The notes beneath the pieces were generated by a model. It ran no database searches. It had not been told where the DNA came from and saw nothing but the letters and a program-made list of their open reading frames with translations. A DNA stretch of 64,000 nt from Ascaphus truei. Lineage: Eukaryota; Chordata; Amphibia; Anura; Ascaphidae. This document shows positions 35,845 through 46,879 of this stretch, one piece after another (within the stretch, counting starts at the first letter, position 1; each line of letters begins with the position of its first letter). The stretch covers positions 22,613-86,612 of the forward strand of contig WSYH01002452.1 in assembly GCA_036426205.1 (NCBI GenBank), in the 5' to 3' direction. The translations under genes were made by a program, and so were the position numbers.

Positions 35845-36204
35845 CACTGGCGACACACTTTATTGCAGTGTGGCCAGTTCCGCAAGCCGGGAGATTTCCC
35901 GGCTTGCAAGAGGCAGCCCCTCGGCGTGCCGCGCGTCTCCGATGCGCGGTCACGCGTCATCGGGTGCCTGCGCCCCCTGCACGCGCGTCCAGGGCTCCCC
36001 GAGGGAGCCCTGGTGTCCCGCGATGTGGGGGACGGCGGCAGGGGGTTCCGGGGGACCCGGCGGACCCGGCAGCGGTAGGGAGAGCGCCCCGATCGGAGGG
36101 CGCTCTTCCGCTGTTTTGGCGCGCGCCCGGCACCCTCCGGCGCACGCCAGGATACTGCTGCGGCCGAGAACCAGCAAATGCTCGAATAAACTCGGCCGCA
36201 GCAG
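35845..36204. mobile_element. 360-bp GC-rich TA-flanked MITE
   Basis: The left end CACTGGCGACACACTTTATT is identical to that of the element at 9462. The right end is CTCGAATAAACTCGGCCGCA then GCAG, inverted relative to the left. TA flanks it at 35843-35844 and 36205-36206. The interior is very GC- and CpG-rich, unlike the AT-rich surroundings, which explains several long but spurious open frames on both strands. GCTGCGGCCGAG near 36157 pairs with CTCGGCCGCAGC near 36191 to form a hairpin at the right end. Confidence 0.75.
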
Positions 36205-37278
36205 TACATCCAGTATATCTATTACAGTACCTCTTACAAGGACACCATATTGCAAAACGTACTGGAACAGTACTATTGCTAGTAATGCAATCTGTAATGA
36301 TATAATTTATATCACTCTTATAAAAAAAAAACAAATGCAACAGTGTTTATAGGTAAAGATGTAAACCATTATTTATGGGTGAGAGAGAGGACATTTTTCT
36401 TTTTACCACTCTGATCACGAGTCTGATGACTCAGTAAAACTGTCCTATTATTTAAAAAAACCACTTTGTGAGACTGAATCTGAGTCTGACAAGTGCAGCA
36501 GCTGCTGCTGTGTGCTGCCAACAGATCTCAGTCACTGACTGACTTGCCACTACCACCACAATGCCATTATCCATGCCCATGAAATAGATATTATCAATTA
36601 CCACAACGAACATTCAATTCATTATCATATTGCCTTTATCAATGGCTTAATTTAAACTCTAAACTTGGCAACATGTTGTGGATGCCCAAACAAGCTAGTA
36701 GCTAGCTTTGCCAGCCCCAAACATGCCATCTAGGTTGGCATGTTTGCATAGTACTTGCCTTGTGTTGTGTGTACGGTATGTCCTAACTACACCATCTGTA
36801 ATGTAAGGATGGGAGGAGATCCTAAGTAAAGGATACGATCCTGTTGCTCTTAAATTTTTTTGACAAGAGTCAAATCGACATTTAAAGTGTTTTTAATGAG
36901 GCAACTTAGAAGAGAAGAGTGGAGTATTATGGTGCCTCTCCAACAAAGTACCCCTTAGAGTGCACTCTCCTATATGAATGAATCAGTATATTACAGTTGT
37001 ACTGGTTGTGTAGTAGTGATGCTAAGAATGGTACATTATGTTGACCCCTAATTGGTGTACTGTGTGTTGAATATTTAAAAAAAAAACAATTTTAATAAAC
37101 TCAATCAATAAAGTAAAGTGGGGCCCATATAATAGGCAGTGGAGTGTAACAGAGTTATGCACAATTGATGCTCCATCGCCATGCAGTGAATGATCATCAG
37201 AAATAGGTATCATATTTAGAGGAAACAGGACAATTGGAAGCCCTCATTTAGGTCATTAGGGGACTGTGATTTAAGCTG
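36205..37278. other. Noncoding stretch
   Basis: No gene recognised. The sequence is AT-rich, with no clear repeats or element ends, and leads into the 3' flank of PLE-A. Confidence 0.4.
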
Positions 37279-37650
37279 CTATATCCATTTTGTTTCTCTT
37301 TGTAAGAGACCCTTATCCCAGTCTCCCTTCCTTGGGCCATTTCTCAGGTGGTCTATGTCTCTGAAGCTCATAATTATCACATCGCCACCATGTTTGTCAT
37401 TTATATGACGTGCCACTGGTGTTTCTAGTTTATTCCTAACTAACCCAACGTGTTCCAGTACTTGTCTCCGTAATTGTCGTCTGGACTTACCGATGTACTG
37501 TTTCCCACATTTACATACCATTTGGTAGATAGCTCCTTCTGTCTGACAATTAATGAAATGTTTGATCTCAAACTGTTTATTGTTCCAAGAATCTGTAAAT
37601 CTCTTGGATGGTACCATTAGGGGGCATGCCTTACACCACCAACACCTCAA
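37279..37650 (-). pseudogene. PLE-A GIY-YIG endonuclease domain
   Basis: The 123-codon frame contains a CWWCKACPL-like cysteine motif. The GIY-YIG core follows: AIYQMVCKCGKQYIGKSRRQ, then RRQVLEHVGLVRN, and VARHIN near residue 90. This nuclease would cut target DNA during PLE insertion. The rest of the protein lies beyond the nested insert, at 46880-48530. The frame is open to its stop at 37279, but the gene as a whole is broken. Confidence 0.8.
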
Positions 37651-37759
37651 AATGAGCCCTGTGTCTTAGGGGGGATCCGTGATGATGTCTGGAGTAGTGG
37701 CATGTGGCTCTGCATCAGTTTGTCCTTAAAGTTTTTTGCTCTTCTGGACACCAGCGTTG

Positions 37760-37776
37760 GCATAGGTTTTAGTACT
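37760..37776. repeat. 17-bp target duplication of PLE-B, left copy
   Basis: GCATAGGTTTTAGTACT is repeated exactly at 46862-46878. It marks the insertion of PLE-B into PLE-A. Confidence 0.85.
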
Positions 37777-38508
37777 AGAAAACAATAATGATAGACGGCA
37801 CTCACGAAAGCTAATAATATATGCTAGATGCAGGGTGCACAGGAACACAAGAAGGACCCAATATCCTCCTAAACAAATACAAATAGTACTAATAGTTCCA
37901 GCAAACCTGACTATAGGAATACATTTCAGAAATGGGAAATACCAAATCAAATAAATATTTAATAAATGCACAAGTTATATACATGGAGCAAAGTGATACC
38001 AACACAATAATATTAAGCACACTAAAAAATATATAGCAAAAGGACAAAAAAACAGTGAGTGGGGAAAGAAAAAGGGGGGGCAAAAAATTGAGATAAACAG
38101 GGGGGCAACATTTTGGGGACAAACCCCTTCCTCAGGCCCGTTCCCTCCTGCCCCAAAAGGGACAGGAGGTACTTCCCTTACCCCAATACCCCTAAAACAA
38201 TGAACAAAAGAAAGCCCTACCTTAATAAGCAAAAAGATAACCTAATAAGCAAACAATGCTATAGCACACTGTACTAGCAGTAGAGCAGGAGAATATGAGG
38301 TAAGTGCAGAAAAATATATAGTTCAAGATCAAACCACAGGGTAAGAATCATCAAATGTCATCTCTGAGTCTCTCCTCTCCTGCTGCAAGGGGGGATGCTG
38401 TGTGAGGCTGACTGAAGCACAATATATAGGAGCTGTGTGATGTCATATTCGGGCGGGAGCTGGAGCCCCAAGAGGCTGTGTGGGTCGTCATCAGACATCT
38501 GAAACAGC

Positions 38509-38523
38509 TGAGTCCATGCACGT
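38509..38523. repeat. 15-bp target duplication of PLE-C, left copy
   Basis: TGAGTCCATGCACGT, repeated exactly at 43482-43496. Confidence 0.85.
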
Positions 38524-38744
38524 GGGTGAAGGAATTGGGATGCTCAAACCCGCAGTAACTCCATCCAAAGGCATGAATCTTAATAACCCCTGGAGATACC
38601 AATGGGAGTGGGTAGAAATAAGACATGTAGGTTAATAATGACTGTTTTTGGTCAAACCCAACTATAATAGTCTAAGCCAATAAACCCCACTCACGTCATC
38701 TCCATGTTTTCTGCCGGCGTGCAAGCCAAGAAGGATCCAGAGTC

Positions 38745-40485
38745 CAGAGAATTCAATAGAAAAAAACGAATGGCGACAGCCAGGGAGCCAGGTGTGGGAG
38801 TAAAAAAACTTTCTTTTATTGCAGATGATGAGAGAGAAATTACCCCCTTGGGGGACACAGATAGGGAGGATCCTACGCGTTTCAGACATCAGGTCCTATC
38901 AAGGAGTATGGGGTATGTTTAGACTGGGCACCTTATATATCCAAGGTTTAATGAGTAAATTACAGAAATCTGTGGGTAATTGCATCGCGGACCCACCGCG
39001 CATGCGCATGACGTCACACGGAGCGTCGCGTCTAACAACCCATAGGATGTGGGTAAATACCGCCCCCACATGACGCCCGCGCATGCCCCTAGTGTTCCGT
39101 GAAGGCAAGAAGCTATTCCCTTACTCTCAGCCTCCTTTCCCGCCCTCGTGACGTCCGAAGTGCTCGATTGGCTGAAGCCCACCGCTGTGCCACCAATGAG
39201 CTGTATTGGGGCAGACGGGACAGCTCCAATCACACGGAGCCCCGTGCAGCCACAATATGAGCTGGAAGGGACAGACAGAGAGGAAAAAAGTGTTAGCTAA
39301 GATCACAATAGGAGTAAGCTAAGGAATACAGTGAACAAAATCCTTTTGAGCTCCTATTGCAAATGGTGCCATTCTAACATAAAAACCCACTTAAGACAAA
39401 ACATACAAGTGGATACATATCAGGATCTAAGATCCTTATCAGCACAAATGCTGGCAAAATTAACATACACATAAAAATAATAAAAAACAAAATGAATCAG
39501 ATCAGCAAGACTTAGATATAATGTTTGTTTTTGAGTCCTCCCAAAGGCGAAGGGGAATCAATTATGCTATTCCTGCGATTACATTATTATTATGCAAATC
39601 ATAACCTAGGATTAATCCATGGCTCATAAAGGTAATTGCAAACAATAAGCTCAGGTATTGATCTGTGGCAATGCCACCTCTATTATAAGGGCATCACCCG
39701 TATGTCGGGTCTAATACAAGACACAATATATAAAGGAACTGACACAATATACTGTCAGAAACATGGTGCTAAGCAACTGAATAATTCATGCAATTTTTTA
39801 TTTTACATCATGTAAAGATCTCGTATTTGTCAAAAATGAGCAATAGGATAAGAATTGTAATTTTACAGCATTTATAGAAAATTTGATTAAATTTATTTAA
39901 GGAAATGACTCAGATTCCACTCTACATTCGACCGCAGGGGGTTCTAGTCTGAAGCATAAATCCAATATGCCTCCCTGCGGTCCAGAAGGTTGAGTGAGTC
40001 ACCTCCCCTTTCATTTAGAAAGATTGTTCGATACCTTGAACTTTTAGCCCATTAAGGCTCCTTTTGGGCATTGGGAAAAGTGGTTGGAGACCGGGTGAGA
40101 AGTGTCTCCTTTTTAATTAACCTAATGTGTTCAAGGATCTGTTCTTTAGCGGTCTAATTGTCCTACCACGATGTTATCCCGCACCAACACGTTAAGAGTA
40201 CACTACGTTGTTAGTATCACAATTTAAATGATTTTATACGAAATTCTTGTTAGATTTTAGACTCTAAAACATTGTGCAGGTGTCACAAATTTGCGATCTT
40301 ACAGCCTCCACACCTGTATGAGCCCTTTGTTACAAATTTTTTTGGTAGATAAGGTGAGGAGGATGCAACTAACTAGGCGACACATAACTTGCGATGGTTT
40401 TTTGCCTTACGATATACAAAACGGGGGCCTTGTTTAACGCATTCCTTAAGGCTACTATCCATTTGGAGAATATTCCAATTCTTGA
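38745..40485 (-). repeat. Left inverted arm of PLE-C
   Basis: It is the reverse complement of 41722-43480 with several percent divergence and many indels. It includes a decayed inverted copy of the GIY-YIG region (39900-40450). The divergence shows that it is not a collapsed assembly artefact of an identical copy. Confidence 0.75.
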
Positions 40486-40574
40486 TATGACTTCAAAAAC
40501 ACTGCTGTGGGGTCATCTGGTAGTGCAGAGTAGGTTGTCGCATCCCCAAGTTGCCTGTAGGCCTCTTTGAGGTC

Positions 40575-41722
40575 ATATCAAAAATTATTAGAATTAGGGG
40601 TTATTACACAAGTATTAAATAAAGCTGAAAGTGCATTCTGGGAACCCTAACCCCACCATTCCAGTGTTTTACCATATCTCCCAAAGGTCCATAAGACATT
40701 GGTCGACCCTCCGGGTAGACCAATCATTTAGTCTATTGGATCTTTGGAGATGGTTTATTCAAAATACATAGATCAGTATCATTGCAGCCCTATGTTAGGG
40801 ATCTACCCTCTTTCCTGTTGGATTGATGGGGATTAATCACAAAGCTAAAAGATGTCATAGGAACCCTCAATGTATATGGGTATCCATGGACGTTACGTCC
40901 CTTTATTCAGTCATTAGACATGACCAGGGGTTGGCAGCTGTCGATCATTTCAAGGAGTCCAGATAGTATCAATTCAACACAGCATTTATCTTAGATGCCA
41001 TAAAATCCTATTAACGCACAATTATTTTTATTTGACAGCACTTTTATTTACAACAAAGGGGCACAGCAATGGGCACGAGCTTTGCACCGGTGTATGCGAA
41101 TTTGTTTATGGGGTGGTGGGAGTCACTGTTTTTATTTTCAAGCACAAATCCATTTCGTAAACACATCAATTTTACAAAAGGTTTATCGAACTGATTATGG
41201 TGTGGAAGGGATCTAGACACTTTGCACAATTTCTTAAATATATTAATTCTAATCACCTTAACCTAGTATTTACGTATCATTTTAACACACAGCAATCGAC
41301 TATCTGACCTCCGTTTGTTCATTGATATTAAAGGTCAATTCAAACGGAAACATTCAGGAAACCGAACGCCAGTATGTTATTACAAGCTGACAGCTGCCAC
41401 CCTCGCGGTCATCAGGGGTATCCCCAAGGGCAGTCCTCAGACTGAGGAGGAATGCTCTACTGAGGAGGCTTTTTCTCGTCAGTTGAGGAACTATGCCTTC
41501 GTTTCCACCAGAGGGGCTATAATATGGATGGCCTGATTGATACCTCCAAAGAAATTGCACTAACAAAGAGAGGATTTATTCAGCAAGGTGATTCTGACAG
41601 AGAATAGAATAACATTGAGACAAAAAGAAAAAGACACTGGTTTTCGCAAGGGGGATGTTCCACTCATGATTACACATATAACAGATGTAGTCATGTAGTG
41701 AGTACAAATAAATATACGCAAC
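40575..41722 (+). pseudogene. PLE-C reverse transcriptase remnant
   Basis: The frame near 40585 encodes LLELGVITQVLNKAESAFW, then NPTIPVFYH followed in another frame by RT-type text, as expected before the RT core. Near 41290 the thumb region appears (LRLFIDIKG, then NYAFVSTRG). At 40490-40580 the adjoining, more N-terminal piece (YRQLGDATTYSALP) is on the minus strand, so the element is broken and inverted just upstream. Stops and shifts are abundant. Confidence 0.7.
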
Positions 41723-41723
41723 A

Positions 41724-42320
41724 TTGGATATTCTCCAAATGGATAGTAGCCTTAAGGAATGCGTTAAACAAGGCCCCCGTTTTGTATATCGTAAGGCAAA
41801 AACCATCGCAAGTTATGTGTCGCCTAGTTATGTTGCATCCTCCACCTTATCTACCAGAAAATTTGTAACAAAGGGCTCATACAGGTGTGGAGGCTGTAAG
41901 ATCTGCAAATTTGTGACACCTGCACAATGTTTTAGAGGTCTAAATTCTAAACAAGAATTTCGTATAAAATCATTTATAAATTGTGATACTAACAACGTAG
42001 TGTACCTCTTAACGTGTGGGTGCGGGATAAACTACGTGGGTAGGACAATTAGACCGCTAAAGAACAGAATCCTTGAACACATTAGGTTAATTAGGAAAGG
42101 AGACACTTCTCACCCGGTCTCCAAACACTTTTCACAATGCCCAAAAGGGAGCCTTAATGGGCTAAAAGTTCAAGGTATCGAACAGATCTTTCTAAATGAA
42201 AGGGGAGGTGACTCACTCAACCTTCTGGACCGCAGGGAGGCATATTGGATATTTATGCTTCAGACTAGAACCCCCTGCGGTCTGAATGTAGAGTGGAATC
42301 TGAGTCATTTCCTTAAATAA
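41724..42320 (+). pseudogene. PLE-C GIY-YIG endonuclease domain
   Basis: A 198-codon open frame. A cysteine-rich motif (CGGCKICKF) at residues ~55-63 is followed by the nuclease core: VVYLLTCGCGINYVGRTI near residue 90-107, then LKNRILEHIRLIRKG, VSKHFSQC, and RREAYWIFMLQTRTPCGLN with the downstream Glu. The order and spacing match PLE C-terminal nucleases. The frame is intact, but the RT upstream is not. Confidence 0.85.
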
Positions 42321-43333
42321 ATTTAATCAAATTTTCTATAAATGCTGTAAAATTACAATTCTTATCCTATTGTCATCATTTTTTGACATAATAACGAGAT
42401 CTTTACATAGATGTAAAATAAAAAATTGCATGAATTATTCAGTTGCTTAGCACCATGTTTCTGACAGTATATTGTGTCAGTTCCTTTATATATTGTGTCT
42501 TGTATTAGACCCGGACATACGGGTGATGCCCTTATAATAGAGGTGGCATTGCCACAGATCAATACCTGAGCTTATTGTTTAGCAATTACCTTTATGAGCC
42601 ATGGATTAATCCTAGGTTATGATTTGCGATAGATAAATGAGTAATCGCAGGAATAGCATAATTGATTCCCCTTCGCCTTTGGAGGACTCAGAAAAACAAG
42701 ACATTATATCTAAGTCTTGCTGATCTGATTCATTTTGTTTTTAATTAATTTTATATGTGTATGTTAATTTTGCCAGCATTTGTGCTGATAAGGATCTTAG
42801 ATCCCTGATATGTATCCACTTGTATGTTTTGTCTTAAGTGGGTTTTTATGTTAGAATGGGCACCATTTGCAATAGGAGCTCAAAAGGATTTTGTTCACTG
42901 TATTCCTTAGCTTACTCCTATTGTGATCTTAGCTAACACTTTTTTCTCTCTCTGTCTGTCCCTTCCAGCTCATATTGTGGCTGCACGGGGCTCCGTGTGA
43001 TTGGAGCTGTCCCGTCTGCCCCAATACAGTCATTGGTGGCACAGCGGTGGGCTTCAGCCAATCGGAGCACTTCGTGACGTCACGAGGGGCGGGAAAGGAG
43101 GCTGAGAGTAAGGGAATAGCTTCTTGCCTTCACGGAACACTAGGGGCATGCGCGGGCGTCATGTGGGGGCGGTATTTACCCACAATCCTATGGGTTGTTG
43201 GAGCGACGCTCCGTGTGACGTCATGCGCATGCGCGGTGGGTCCGCGATGCAATTACCCACAGATTTCTGTAATTTACTCATTAAACCTTGGATATATAAG
43301 GTGCCCAGTCTAAACATACCCCATACTCCTTGA

Positions 43334-43370
43334 TAAAGGACCTGATGGTCTGAAACGCGTAGGAGGTCCC
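43334..43370 (+). ncRNA. Hammerhead-like motif in PLE-C
   Basis: GGACCTGATGGTCTGAAACG is followed by CGTAGGAGGTCC. GGACC pairs with GGTCC as an outer stem around CTGATG and GAAAC boxes, but helix II is almost absent (GTC). The inverted arm carries the same motif at 38866-38897 with GGATCC as stem partner. It is either a highly reduced or a dead ribozyme. Confidence 0.4.
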
Positions 43371-43481
43371 TATCTGTGTCCCCCAAGGGGGTGAATTTGT
43401 CTCTCATCATGCTGCAATAAAAGAAAAGTTTTTTTACTCCACACCTGGCTCCCTGGCTGTGTGCCATTCGTTTTTTTCTAT

Positions 43482-43496
43482 TGAGTCCATGCACGT
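43482..43496. repeat. 15-bp target duplication of PLE-C, right copy
   Basis: Exact partner of 38509-38523. Confidence 0.85.
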
Positions 43497-44277
43497 ATCT
43501 GGAGTAGTAAATGCACATGCCTCGTCTGGGGAATCCTCTGTGAGTCTGTGCAGGAGCGCATTTGCAGTCTGAGTCTGTGGAGCATACCAGGCTAAGGGAT
43601 TATGTCCAGCGGGGGCACCCGTCATCCATTGCGCATGCACACTCCAACTCTCCATGAATCTCTCCTGGAGGGGATACACCAGGTGTGTGAATCTGTCACC
43701 GGTGCATGTGCCCATGCATAATCCTCCGTAGACCAGACATGGAGTAGACCATACAACATCCCTGCAGGGAAATTCTCTTGTCCACTGTGAGAACCCTCTC
43801 TTGTCTTGTATGTGTCTATGAACAGCCCACAGCATTTGTTCAAATATGGCAGGAGAATCAAATCGTCCAGGTAGCAAGTTGAACTACCTTTGGTAGAAAG
43901 TTAGTAAAAACACGTGAAAGATGTTAAAAATGTTGGGAGTGTGAAACAAGTAATTAATATATAATAAAGATTGTATCAAACAATGCGCTGTCTATGGTGG
44001 GGGTATCATCTGATAATACTAATGCACTAACCTATACTGGAAGAGAGATGTCCTAGGATCGATGTGGAAGGAGATAACAGTGCATGAAGGATGGATCACC
44101 GCACAGAGGCTGCCACTAGTGACCCATAATGGACCAGCCGAATCCCTCAGCCAGGGGGGCAAAAGGACAGGGTCGTACCAGGTTGCTGAGGCCAAATATA
44201 GAGATAGCTGTGTATCCATAGCTGAACATACACCTTAGGAGCAGGTTAAACCAGGGAACCAATAGAAACAATAAACC
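43497..44277 (-). other. PLE-B 3' noncoding region
   Basis: No protein is supported; minus-strand frames here (43434-43877 and 44019-44219) have no recognised domain. By position it is the 3' part of PLE-B downstream of its coding region and continues at 38508-37777 beyond PLE-C. Confidence 0.5.
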
Positions 44278-46635
44278 TTAAAAGTAACAACTTAGGTCCA
44301 GCTCTTTGTTCATTCCCCTTGGGGTCATGATTCCTAGAAGCCTGATCCATCTGGATACCTTTTGGAGTAACAACCTTTGTGTGTCTCCCCCACGGCAATT
44401 TTTCCACATGCCATCAATCACCTGGTACCTTAGCTGGCTAGCATTATGCCCAGCGAGTGTGAAGTGATGAGCTACGGGTGCTTCTGGATCACATCTCTGG
44501 ATGGCAGCCTTGTACTGTCTAATCCTATCATTCACTAACTGTGTCATCTCCCCCACATATCCTAGACCGCAGGGACATTTAATCAGTAGATGACGTGTCT
44601 AGATAAGCATGTGTAAAAATCCTTAATCTGGGATATCTGGCCTGTGAGCGGATGCCGAAACGTGGGACCCTCCTGGATACTCCCACATTGGCTACAGCCG
44701 AAGTATCTATAGCACCCTAATTTAGGTTTACCCAGAAATGTCTGCTTAGGCCCTATGCCCCCTATGCCTGCTTTTACCAGTCGATCCCGTAGATTCCTGC
44801 CCTTTTTGTAGGAGAATAAGGGCGGTTCAGAGAATATAGTTGTCAGAATAGGGTCACTATGCAATAGAGGCCAATGATGCTTAATGATATTTGTTATACG
44901 TCCCCTATTAGTACTGTAGGTGGACACAAAAGGAACCAAAAATGTTTTACTGCGAGATACTCCTGTTGTAGTCCCTGTCCATGACTCTGTCTTAATACGC
45001 TGGCAATCGAGTAATTCTTTAGAGTAACCTCTCCTAGCAAATTTATCTTGCATAGTATTTAGACACTCTTCAACCTTCGTGGGTATACTGATGATGCGCT
45101 TGGCTCACAAAAACTGGCTATATGGTAAACCAATGGTGGTGCCAGGAGGATGAAAACTAGTAAAGTCTAATAAATTATTACGATCCGTCTCTTTGGTGAA
45201 CATATCAGATTCTAGCTTCCCATCCACTAATCTGATTGTTGTATCTAAAAAGTTCACCATAGTAGGATTATGCGTACAAGTGAATCCAATAGTCCTATGG
45301 GCCTTATTGAGGTTTTCAACGAAGTTCAACAAAGACACCACATGTCCCTGCCACACCATGAACACATCATCAATGAAACGCACCCACATATGCCCATGCT
45401 CCAAAAATGCTAGATTACAATATACATTCTCAATTTTGAATTTGGCCATAAAGATATTGGCGTATGTGGGTGCGACATTGGAACCCATGGCCGTTCCCTG
45501 TATTTGCACATAAAAGTTATCTTCAAATAGAAAAAAGTTTTCATGTAGAATGATCTTTAATAGGTCTATGATCAACATCCTTTCCCTTGGTGTAAACATG
45601 TTTTCCTTATCTAGATCTTCTTTAACAGCCATTATCCCATCCCCATGGGGGATGGATGTGTAAAGACTATTAACATCTAAAGTTACCAAAATGGCTGTCT
45701 CCCCTAGTAACGGTAGCCTTCTAATTTTATCCAAAAAGTGCGAGGTATCTTGAATATAGGATCTAGTGTTGGTAACTAAAGGTCTAAGCAATTTATCAAG
45801 GAAGATAGCACAAGGCTGAAAAATAGAGTCTGTTCCTGCCACAATTGGTCTGCAGGGGGGAGATGTCAGATTTTTGTGAACTTTAGGTAGTGTATATAGA
45901 ACAGGTGTGATGGGATCCTTTTTAATTAAGAATTCTTTCTGTTTCTTCGATATTACACCACTCTCATATGCCTGATTAACCACCTGGGATTTTTTTCTGG
46001 CAACCTCGTGTGTGGGGTTCTGGTCAACAAGTTTGTAACTATTGAGATCCTCCAATTGTCTCATGATCTCTGACCTATATTCATCCCTGTTAATGATGAC
46101 TATAGCTCCACATTTGTCGGCAGGTTTAATGATAATACTAGTATCTGATTCTATTTCTTTGATAACACTCTGTTGTTTTTTTAGTAATGTTCATAGGTGT
46201 ATATGCTGATTTTATATTTGTCAGGGTCTCCATGTCATGTTGTACTCGGGTAATAAATGTCTCTATAACATGGGTAGTGGCAAGTGGATTGAATTTACTT
46301 CTGTTTTTACATTCCCCAGTCAACAGATGAAAATCAGTATTATAGTCTACATCATTGCTCAAGGGTTGGGTTGTTGGATGCTTAATGAAGAACCCCTTAA
46401 GCCTCTGGGTTCTAACAAAGCATGCCAAATCAACCTCAAGCTCAAGAGTATTGGTAAAGTTGGTAGGTACAAATGACAATCCCTTATTGAGAACCTCAAT
46501 CTGCTCACGGGTCAAAACTTTATCTGAAATATTAATTACCAGGGTATTTGTGACCGGGTTTGCATCCTCCTCTGGGATGGTCCTTGCCCTGTGGTGTTTC
46601 CATCCCACCCGGCGCGTCCTCCTCACCCTGCCCAC
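44278..46635 (-). pseudogene. PLE-B reverse transcriptase plus GIY-YIG protein
   Basis: About 785 codons in four near-continuous frames. The N-terminal piece (46635-46138) precedes the RT (46064-45105). The RT shows PVLYTLPKVHKNLTSPPCRP, LVTLDVNSLYTSIPH (catalytic Asp), GTAMGSNVAPTYANIFM and WVRFIDDVFMVW (catalytic Asp pair). The linker (45053-44583) leads to a GIY-YIG nuclease: CPCGLGYVGEMTQ, then RIRQYKAAIQR and later VSRWIRLLGI. Breaks lie near 46138-46064, 45100-45053 and 44583-44556. PLEs use the RT to copy RNA onto a nicked target. The few breaks suggest it is the youngest PLE remnant here apart from PLE-C. Confidence 0.85.
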
Positions 46636-46861
46636 AGGGTGTTCTCTGTTCTAAAAACATAAGTTCAACAGGTAGGTGCACGTCTATCTGTGCGTTATAT
46701 ACAAGAAAACAATAATGATAGACAGCACTCACGAAAGCTAATACTATATGCTAGATGCAGGATGCAAAGGAACACAAGAAGGACCCAATATCCTCCTAAA
46801 CAGCATATAAAAAATTGGCATAAATTGGTTATTTTAAATGACAGGAATATGCAACAGTTTT

Positions 46862-46878
46862 GCATAGGTTTTAGTACT
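46862..46878. repeat. 17-bp target duplication of PLE-B, right copy
   Basis: Exact partner of 37760-37776. Confidence 0.85.
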
Positions 46879-46879
46879 G

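Larger units (their letters stand above)
38524..43481 (+). mobile_element. PLE-C, Penelope-like element with long inverted arms
   Basis: Two arms of about 1.75 kb, 38745-40485 and 41722-43480, are inverted copies. GGGGCATGCGCGGGCGTCAT near 43144 returns inverted near 39070, and TTCTCCAAATGGATAGTAGC near 41734 returns inverted near 40455. A 1.2-kb middle holds plus-strand RT remnants. The plus-strand copy runs from the RT through GIY-YIG to the 3' end; the left arm is an inverted copy of its 3' half. Such inverted partial copies are known for PLEs. Confidence 0.8.
37777..46861 (-). mobile_element. PLE-B, best-preserved Penelope-like element
   Basis: The element is bounded by an exact 17-bp duplication. 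About 90 bases repeat directly at both ends (37777-37862 and 46705-46800), as expected of PLE pseudo-LTRs. The coding region is 46635-44278. PLE-C lies in its 3' part (38524-43481). The minus-strand motif at 38103-38145, CCTGAGGAAGGGGTTTG then TCCCC, is a plausible hammerhead relic. Confidence 0.8.

Noticed and set aside
35762..36352. A 196-codon plus-strand frame and long minus-strand frames
   Set aside because: They lie in the GC-rich interior of the 35845-36204 MITE, where stops are rare by composition; all frames are open at once.
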